Origin: Maricaulis sp.
GTDB lineage: Bacteria; Pseudomonadota; Alphaproteobacteria; Caulobacterales; Maricaulaceae
Length of the DNA stretch: 64,000 nt
Direction of reading: 5' to 3'
NCBI RefSeq assembly: GCF_017643475.1
Contig: NZ_JAEPNI010000003.1
Location: forward strand, 1 to 64,000
The notes beneath the pieces are model-generated. The model saw only the letters and a program-made list of their open reading frames with translations, had not been told where the DNA came from and made no database searches. This document shows positions 58,646-64,000 of this stretch, piece by piece. The number at the start of each line of letters is the position of its first letter. Position 1 is the stretch's first letter. Made by a program: the position numbers and the translations under genes.

Positions 58646-59989
58646 ATGAATATTAGACATATACTGACGGCCGGGGGGCTGGCCGTCCTGACGTTGGGAT
58701 CTTCAGCCGGCGCCCAGGTTATTGGCGGCGACCTGAACATCAATGGCTCCAGCGACGATGTGCACTTCTTCGGCGGTCAGATGCGCATCAATGGAGAGAT
58801 TGACGGCGATATCTTCGCCATCTCCGGTGATGGCGAGATCGACGCTACGGTGAACGGTAATCTCGAGGTCTTCGGTGGTGATCTGGAGCTTCATGGTCTG
58901 GTCATGGGCGATGTGGACCTGGCTGGCGGCGATATCGAAGTCACAGCCGAAATCCGCGAAACGATCAATGTCGGCGGTGGCAGCCTGCAGATCAGCGGCC
59001 CGGTGCACGGGGAGCTGAATGCAGCTGGTGGCAGTGTGGAAATAGGATCCACAGTAGGTGATGACGCCCATATTGCTGGCGGTTACATCCGCCTGACGGA
59101 TGCGAGCTCGATCGCAGGCAAAGCGGAGATAATCGGTGCTGAAGTCCATATGGATGGGCGCTTTGAAGGCCGAATCTCGATCGAAGCCGAGGAAGTTGTG
59201 CTCTCGGGCCGTTTCCTCGATGAAGTCGAGATTCTTGCTGAAGACGTACGCGTCGCCGCTGGTGCGGAGTTCTCGGCGCCGTTGCGGGTTCGTGGCCCGT
59301 CCGAGCCCGTGATCGAAGCGGGTGCGGTCGTTCCGGATGATTCCTACGAAGAAGAAGGGTTCAATTTTGGAGCCCGTCACTGGAACAAGGTCGATTTCCA
59401 AATCGACGGTCCAGTCAGACTAATGGGCTCTCCTGAGAAGTTTTTCGGAGCGACATTCTACGGGCTTTCATTCCTTCTCGGGGTGTTTGCAGTGCTCCTG
59501 ACCCCACGCGGTGTCGGCAAGATTGCGCGGACCTTCCGGTCTCGTCCGATCGCTTCCATGGTGCTCGGTTTTGTCGCTATTCCGATGTCGATCGTTGCAA
59601 TGGTGATGTTGACGGTACTTCTGGCGATAACAATTATCGGTATTCCGCTCATACTTTTGGTCTGGCCGCTTTATCCCTGGGTAATGCTGCTTGGTTTTGC
59701 ATTCGGTGGGATCGTGATTGGAGACCTCATCTTCAATCGCAGCCACGCGGAACGCGGATTGGGTTTGGCGATGCGATCACTGTCCTTGTTGTTGGTACTG
59801 GTCGCGCTCTTTGCTCTTTCGCAAGTTGGCGCCATTGGAATCCCGGTCGCGTTCCTGACCTGGGCCGCAGGTCTTGGCGCCTGGATGCTGTCCTTTGGTA
59901 ACAAGAATCAGGACGAGACATCCCAACGCTCCGAGCCGCCGCGCCGTGACCCGGAACCGGAAATTGAAGCCGAGCCAGACCCGGCATAA
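58646..59989 (+). CDS. Exported beta-solenoid protein fused to a membrane domain
   Basis: A 447-residue protein in two parts. After a signal (1-24, ending SSAGAQ), residues 25-250 form the same Gly/Asp-rich solenoid repeats (QMRINGEIDGDIFAISGDGE). Residues 280-420 form about five or six hydrophobic helices (FYGLSFLLGVFAVLLTP, then RSRPIASMVLGFVAIPMS). An acidic Pro-rich tail follows. The start is ATG 58646, after CAGGGAGCGAGACGC. This resembles polymer-forming proteins with an integral membrane part. It may anchor the two lipoproteins' solenoid in the inner membrane; that is inference. Confidence 0.78.
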   Translation: MNIRHILTAGGLAVLTLGSSAGAQVIGGDLNINGSSDDVHFFGGQMRINGEIDGDIFAISGDGEIDATVNGNLEVFGGDLELHGLVMGDVDLAGGDIEVTAEIRETINVGGGSLQISGPVHGELNAAGGSVEIGSTVGDDAHIAGGYIRLTDASSIAGKAEIIGAEVHMDGRFEGRISIEAEEVVLSGRFLDEVEILAEDVRVAAGAEFSAPLRVRGPSEPVIEAGAVVPDDSYEEEGFNFGARHWNKVDFQIDGPVRLMGSPEKFFGATFYGLSFLLGVFAVLLTPRGVGKIARTFRSRPIASMVLGFVAIPMSIVAMVMLTVLLAITIIGIPLILLVWPLYPWVMLLGFAFGGIVIGDLIFNRSHAERGLGLAMRSLSLLLVLVALFALSQVGAIGIPVAFLTWAAGLGAWMLSFGNKNQDETSQRSEPPRRDPEPEIEAEPDPA

Positions 59990-60006
59990 TTTCAATCATG
60001 ACATTT

Positions 60007-60036
60007 CAGTCAGGTGGGCTGGTGCCCGCCTGACTG
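60007..60036. terminator. Strong hairpin without T-tract after the solenoid gene
   Basis: CAGTCAGGTGGGC (60007-60019) pairs with GCCCGCCTGACTG (60024-60036), 13 bp with one G-U, loop TGGT. No T-run follows on either strand, so it may protect the mRNA 3' end or act with Rho. Confidence 0.5.
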
Positions 60037-60094
60037 ACCCTATACGCTCCGCCGCCGAGGGAACTAGCCTGCTCTAGAAACGAGGCGAGGGGAA

Positions 60095-62503
60095 ATGCGT
60101 ACACTTTCACTTATTGCATTGGCTGCATCCGTCGCGAGCTTCAGTCTCGCGGATGCCCAGCCAATCCGACAGACATCCAGCGATTGGCGGGATGCCTTCC
60201 GTCAGCTCGAAGACGAGGATTGGCCGTCTCCGAACCGCGAACGCCGTGCCACCGGCGCGCCGGGTCCGGACTACTGGCAGCAGGATGTCGATTACGACAT
60301 CGATGTTCACCTGAACGAGCGCACGGATGTCCTGACGGCGACCGAGACCGTCACCTATACAAACAATGCTCCGGACACGCTGGACTTCCTCTGGTTCCTG
60401 CTGGACCAGAACCGTTTCCGTCCCGACAGCATGGCGAATGTCACGGCCACGGCTGGAAATGGCGCTCCGGATGGTGTTTCCGCGTATTCCATGCGTCGCC
60501 GCCAGATGATCGAAGAGAATGGCTACGGTTTCAACGTCACCGCAGTCACGGATGCGAATGGCGAGCCGATGGATTTCACTATCGTCGACACGCTCATGCG
60601 TATCGATCTGGATGATGTCCTGGAAACCGGCGACAGCGTCACTTTCACGATCGAGTGGAATTATCGCCTTGTCGAGGCGCTTCGTATTGGCGGACGGGCC
60701 GGCAAGGAGTGTTTTGAGGAGACTGAGGATACGGGCGCGGACTGCATTTTCCAGGTTGCTCAGTGGTTTCCGCGTGCTGCTGTCTTTTCCGACTATGAAG
60801 GCTGGCACAACAAGGTCTTCCTGGGTGCCGGTGAATTCGGCCTGGAATTTGGCGACTATAATGTCTCCATCACCGTGCCGCAGGACTTCATCGTTGCTGC
60901 CACGGGTGAACTGACCAATGGCGAAGAGGTTCTGACCCAGGCGCAGCGTGAGCGTCTCGCCGAGGCCCGCACCGCAGATGAGCCGGTCTTCATCGTGACG
61001 CCTGCCGAGGCCCGCGCCAATGAACGCCGTGGTACACGGTCCGAGGCGACTTGGGAGTTTGCCGCGGCCAATGTCCGCGATTTCGCTTTCGCGGCATCCC
61101 GCAAGTTTATCTGGGACGCTCAGGGGATCGAGCAGGACGGTGAGGGCGATGCCCCTGATCTCGTTATGGCGATGTCCTTTTATCCGAACGAGAGCGAGCC
61201 GCTCTGGTCCACTTTCTCCACACGGGCTGTTGAGCATACGCTGAACGTCTACAACGATTTTGCCTTCCCGTATCCGTACCCGACAGCGCAGTCCGTTGCC
61301 GGTCCGGTTGGCGGTATGGAATACCCGATGATCACCTTCAATGGTGGCACCTATGGTCGTCCGACCGTGGATAGTGATGGCAACATGACCTATTCTCGTC
61401 GTGCCCGTAACGGCCTGATCGGTGTGATTATCCACGAGATTGGCCACATCTATTTCCCGATGGTCGTCAATTCCGACGAGCGCCAGTGGACCTGGATGGA
61501 TGAAGGCCTGAACTCCTTCCTCGAATACCAGGCCGAGCGCCAGTGGGAAGAAGACTGGGTGATGCGTCGCGGCGATCCGCACTCCGCAGTGACCTATATG
61601 ACGTCGTCCAATCAGATGCCGATCATGACGCAGTCTGACTCGATCCGTCAGTTTGGCTGGAATGCCTATGGCAAGCCGACCGTCGCGCTGAACATTCTGC
61701 GTGAGACGATCATGGGTCGCGAGCTGTTTGACGAGGCTTTCCGTACCTATTCCCGTCGCTGGCGTTTCAAGCGTCCGACGCCGTATGATTTCTTCCGCAC
61801 GATGGAAGAGGTTTCCGGTATGGATCTCGACTGGTTCTGGCGTGGCTGGTTCTACTCCACCGACCATGTCGATATCTCCATCGACAACGTCACCGAGGGA
61901 ATGTTCAACACCGAAAATCCGGAAATCGAGAACGCACTGGATCGTGCTGCCGATGAAGCGCGTGGCGAAAGCCGGACCCAGGCCTACAATATGGCTGAAG
62001 GCATTCGCTTCTACGCCGAGGACAATCCGGAAGTCGTCGACTTCTATTCCTCGCGTGATGTTCACACGGTGACCAATCGCGAGCGTGAAGCCTATGAGCG
62101 TTTCCGCGACGGTCTGGAAGATTATGAGCGTGACATCCTGGATAGCGGCGATCGTATCTATTACATCGAGCTGTCGAACCAGGGCGGCCTCGTCATGCCG
62201 GTCATCCTGGAATTCACCTTTGCAAACGGAAACACCGAGCTCGTTCGCATCCCGGCCGAAGTCTGGCGTTACAACCCGGCGAACATCACCTGGTCCTACA
62301 TCACCGATCAGGAGGTCGTTTCCGTCGAGCTGGACCCGCTGCACGAGACCGCTGATGCTGATCGTTCGGATAACCATTATCCGCCGCGCATTGAGCCGAC
62401 CCGTCTGGAGCTTTACCGTTCCGGTCAGGGCTCCCGCTCCAACATGATGAGCGATATGGACCGCCGCGTGAGCCGCGACAGCGTCCGCACGCGTTCGGAG
62501 TAA
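60095..62503 (+). CDS. Secreted M1-family metallopeptidase (aminopeptidase N-like)
   Basis: An 802-residue exported zinc peptidase. The signal peptide is 1-21 (SFSLADA). The zinc motif is HEIGH with His447, Glu448, His451 and the third ligand Glu470 (MDEGLN), the exact M1 spacing. GGMEYPMITF corresponds to the GAMEN exopeptidase motif. The N-terminal beta domain includes TYTNNAPDTLDFLWFLLDQN. Cys pairs suggest disulfides in the periplasm. The next gene (DUF6702) starts one base after the stop, and a paralogue follows at 63.05 kb. Confidence 0.92.
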   Translation: MRTLSLIALAASVASFSLADAQPIRQTSSDWRDAFRQLEDEDWPSPNRERRATGAPGPDYWQQDVDYDIDVHLNERTDVLTATETVTYTNNAPDTLDFLWFLLDQNRFRPDSMANVTATAGNGAPDGVSAYSMRRRQMIEENGYGFNVTAVTDANGEPMDFTIVDTLMRIDLDDVLETGDSVTFTIEWNYRLVEALRIGGRAGKECFEETEDTGADCIFQVAQWFPRAAVFSDYEGWHNKVFLGAGEFGLEFGDYNVSITVPQDFIVAATGELTNGEEVLTQAQRERLAEARTADEPVFIVTPAEARANERRGTRSEATWEFAAANVRDFAFAASRKFIWDAQGIEQDGEGDAPDLVMAMSFYPNESEPLWSTFSTRAVEHTLNVYNDFAFPYPYPTAQSVAGPVGGMEYPMITFNGGTYGRPTVDSDGNMTYSRRARNGLIGVIIHEIGHIYFPMVVNSDERQWTWMDEGLNSFLEYQAERQWEEDWVMRRGDPHSAVTYMTSSNQMPIMTQSDSIRQFGWNAYGKPTVALNILRETIMGRELFDEAFRTYSRRWRFKRPTPYDFFRTMEEVSGMDLDWFWRGWFYSTDHVDISIDNVTEGMFNTENPEIENALDRAADEARGESRTQAYNMAEGIRFYAEDNPEVVDFYSSRDVHTVTNREREAYERFRDGLEDYERDILDSGDRIYYIELSNQGGLVMPVILEFTFANGNTELVRIPAEVWRYNPANITWSYITDQEVVSVELDPLHETADADRSDNHYPPRIEPTRLELYRSGQGSRSNMMSDMDRRVSRDSVRTRSE

Positions 62504-62504
62504 G

Positions 62505-63014
62505 ATGAGCAAGCTTCGACTGATACTCGCAGTAATGGCAGGAGCCGTCCTCGTGACGGCTCCTGTTCAGGCTCACCGCATGAAAGCCGGCGCGACCGAG
62601 ATCGCGGTCAATGAACGCACCGGCGAAATGGAAATCATCCACCGGGTCTACGCCCACGACCTTCTTGAGGCGCTGGGAAACCTGGAACTGGATGAGACCG
62701 AACTCCTCTCCTCACAATCCGGCCTTGCGCAGATCGAGCAACTTGTACGCGCGGAGTTTCGCGTGGCTGAGGGAGACGGCCGGCTGCTTGAGCTGACCTA
62801 TGTTGGCGCCGAGCTGGACGGCGAGTTCGCCTGGATCTATTTCACCGCTTCGGCGCCAGAAGATACGTCCAGCTTTGTGGTCGATAATGACATTCTCTCG
62901 AACGCGTTCGAGGACCAGGTCATGATGACCAATTTCCGTTTCAACTCTGATGTTCGCACCGCGATGCAGGGGCCTGGCCGACGCGATCCGATCCGCGTCC
63001 GCTTCACGCAATAA
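62505..63014 (+). CDS. DUF6702-family exported protein
   Basis: A 169-residue protein with a signal peptide (1-23, ending APVQA). The mature part begins HRMKAGATEIAVNERTGEME and looks like an all-beta domain (IIHRVYAHDLLEALGN). It matches the DUF6702 family as I remember it, which is commonly found beside secreted M1 peptidases. The start at ATG 62505 is one base after the peptidase stop. The role is unknown; a partner or chaperone of the peptidases is a guess. Confidence 0.75.
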   Translation: MSKLRLILAVMAGAVLVTAPVQAHRMKAGATEIAVNERTGEMEIIHRVYAHDLLEALGNLELDETELLSSQSGLAQIEQLVRAEFRVAEGDGRLLELTYVGAELDGEFAWIYFTASAPEDTSSFVVDNDILSNAFEDQVMMTNFRFNSDVRTAMQGPGRRDPIRVRFTQ

Positions 63015-63053
63015 CGTCCCGACACCGGGATTGTCTCAAGGGGATTTGGGGAA

Positions 63054-64000
63054 ATGCGCAATCTAGCCATTGCCATGCTTGTCACGAGCGTGGGTTTTGC
63101 CGCCGTGGCGGAGGCTCAGCCTATCCGTCAGACGTCCAGCGACTGGCGCGACGCCTTTCGTCAGATGGAAGACGAGGACTGGCCGACACCCAATGATGAA
63201 CGCCGCGCGACGGGAGCGCCGGGACCGGCCTACTGGCAGCAACAGGTAGACTACGTTATCGAGGCGCGTCTGGACGAGAACTCCCACGTGATCACGGGCG
63301 CGGCGACGGTGACCTACACCAATAACGCGCCGGACACGCTGGATTTCCTCTGGTTCCACCTCGACCAGAACCGCTTCCGTCCGGACTCCATCGCGGTAAT
63401 GACCGAGACGATTGGTGGCGGTGAACGTGCCAGTTCGCGCCTTGGCCGCATCTCGACCGATGGTATCGCCGCGCGGGCTTTCAATCGCCGGCGCCTTGTT
63501 CGAGAGAACGGCTATGGCCAGAACATCACGGGTGTGACTGCAGCCGATGGGGAGACATTGGAATTCACCATCGTCGACACGCTGATGCGGGTGGATCTGG
63601 AAACGCCACTGGAAACCGGTGACAGCGTCACTTTCACCATCGACTGGAACCATCGTCTGCTGGAAACCCTGTGGGCCGGTGGCCGGGGTGGTGTCGAGTG
63701 TTTTGACGATTACGACAATTCAGGTGGCGATTGTATTTTCCAGGTCGCGCAATGGTATCCACGAGCGGCTGCCTTTACAGATTTCGAGGGTTGGCACAAC
63801 AAACCCTTCCTCTCTCGTGGTGAGTTCACGCTGGAGTTTGGCAATTACGATGTTTCGCTGACGGTTCCGCAGGACTTCATTGTTGCCGCGACAGGCGAGA
63901 TCCAGAATGCCGACGAGGTTCTGACCGAAGAGCAGAGAACACGCCTGGAACAGGCACGCACGGCAGACGAGCCGATGTTCATTGTGACCCCGGAAGAGGC
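63054..64000 (+). CDS. Second secreted M1-family metallopeptidase, 3' end outside window
   Basis: The first 315 codons of a paralogue of the 60-kb peptidase. ATG 63054 follows GGGGATTTGGGGAA. The signal peptide is 1-21 (VAEA), and the mature start QPIRQTSSDWRDAFRQ is identical to the paralogue. TYTNNAPDTLDFLWFHLDQN, IVDTLMRVDL and IFQVAQWYPRAA also match. The zinc motif lies beyond the window. Two peptidases around one DUF6702 gene suggest tandem duplication. Confidence 0.9.
   Translation, partial: MRNLAIAMLVTSVGFAAVAEAQPIRQTSSDWRDAFRQMEDEDWPTPNDERRATGAPGPAYWQQQVDYVIEARLDENSHVITGAATVTYTNNAPDTLDFLWFHLDQNRFRPDSIAVMTETIGGGERASSRLGRISTDGIAARAFNRRRLVRENGYGQNITGVTAADGETLEFTIVDTLMRVDLETPLETGDSVTFTIDWNHRLLETLWAGGRGGVECFDDYDNSGGDCIFQVAQWYPRAAAFTDFEGWHNKPFLSRGEFTLEFGNYDVSLTVPQDFIVAATGEIQNADEVLTEEQRTRLEQARTADEPMFIVTPEE

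Noticed and set aside
60107-62512. An 801-codon open frame opposite the M1 peptidase
   Set aside because: It mirrors the peptidase gene almost base for base. The plus strand has a signal peptide and the full zinc motif; the minus frame has neither and arises from GC-rich codon bias.

Overview
The window is a GC-rich chromosomal segment (about 60 % GC by eye) from an alphaproteobacterium close to the Caulobacter/Maricaulis/Hyphomonas group. The main evidence is the gene order dnaE, rpsB-tsf-pyrH-frr-uppS-cdsA-dxr-rseP-bamA-ompH-lpxD-fabZ-lpxA-lpxI-lpxB, together with LpxI in place of LpxH, a short ProS without the editing insertion, LexA boxes of the GTTC-N7-GTTC type, and a PDH E1-beta carrying its own lipoyl domain. 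A stalked or budding marine relative such as Maricaulis fits best; this is inference, not proof.

Layout. 1-1.9 kb is a small accessory patch: the 3' part of a RAYT/IS200-like transposase, a 42-bp tandem repeat, a REP-like composite stem-loop, and two poorly known ORFs, one AT-rich. 1.9-5.3 kb holds proS and the lipoprotein-release genes lolC/E-lolD. At 5.27-5.46 kb two LexA boxes precede a 31-codon single-helix protein that looks like the SOS division inhibitor SidA, followed by dnaE. 9.4-24 kb is the translation/envelope operon, starting with a promoter and structured leader for rpsB and ending at a bidirectional terminator after lpxB. It supplies S2, EF-Ts, UMP kinase, ribosome recycling factor, undecaprenyl and isoprenoid synthesis, outer-membrane protein assembly and lipid A.

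24-37 kb runs mostly on the minus strand: gltA, gltX, lexA (self-regulated), trpD-trpC, trpG, trpE and ppiD, with comEC and a divergent polysaccharide deacetylase on the plus strand. The tryptophan genes are dispersed. 37-45.4 kb contains tpiA, a receiver-like protein without a normal phospho-site, secG, pyrG, a secreted DUF2807 protein, rpmF, a PLP decarboxylase, eno and ftsB.

45.5-55 kb is the pyruvate dehydrogenase region: pdhA, an NTF2-like gene, pdhB, a GFA protein, a secreted serine hydrolase, pdhC, a double-hotdog thioesterase, a cupin, a haloalkane dehalogenase and lpdA. pdhA and pdhC share a TTCGC-NN-GCGAA palindrome upstream. 55-64 kb is an envelope-directed region: three secreted or lipidated proteins with bactofilin-like beta-solenoid repeats (one fused to a membrane domain), an Aas-like acyl-activating enzyme, and two paralogous secreted M1 metallopeptidases around a DUF6702 gene.

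I saw no CRISPR array, tRNA, rRNA or prophage. The most rewarding items are the LexA-controlled small protein, the rpsB leader, the shared pdh operators and the beta-solenoid cluster.
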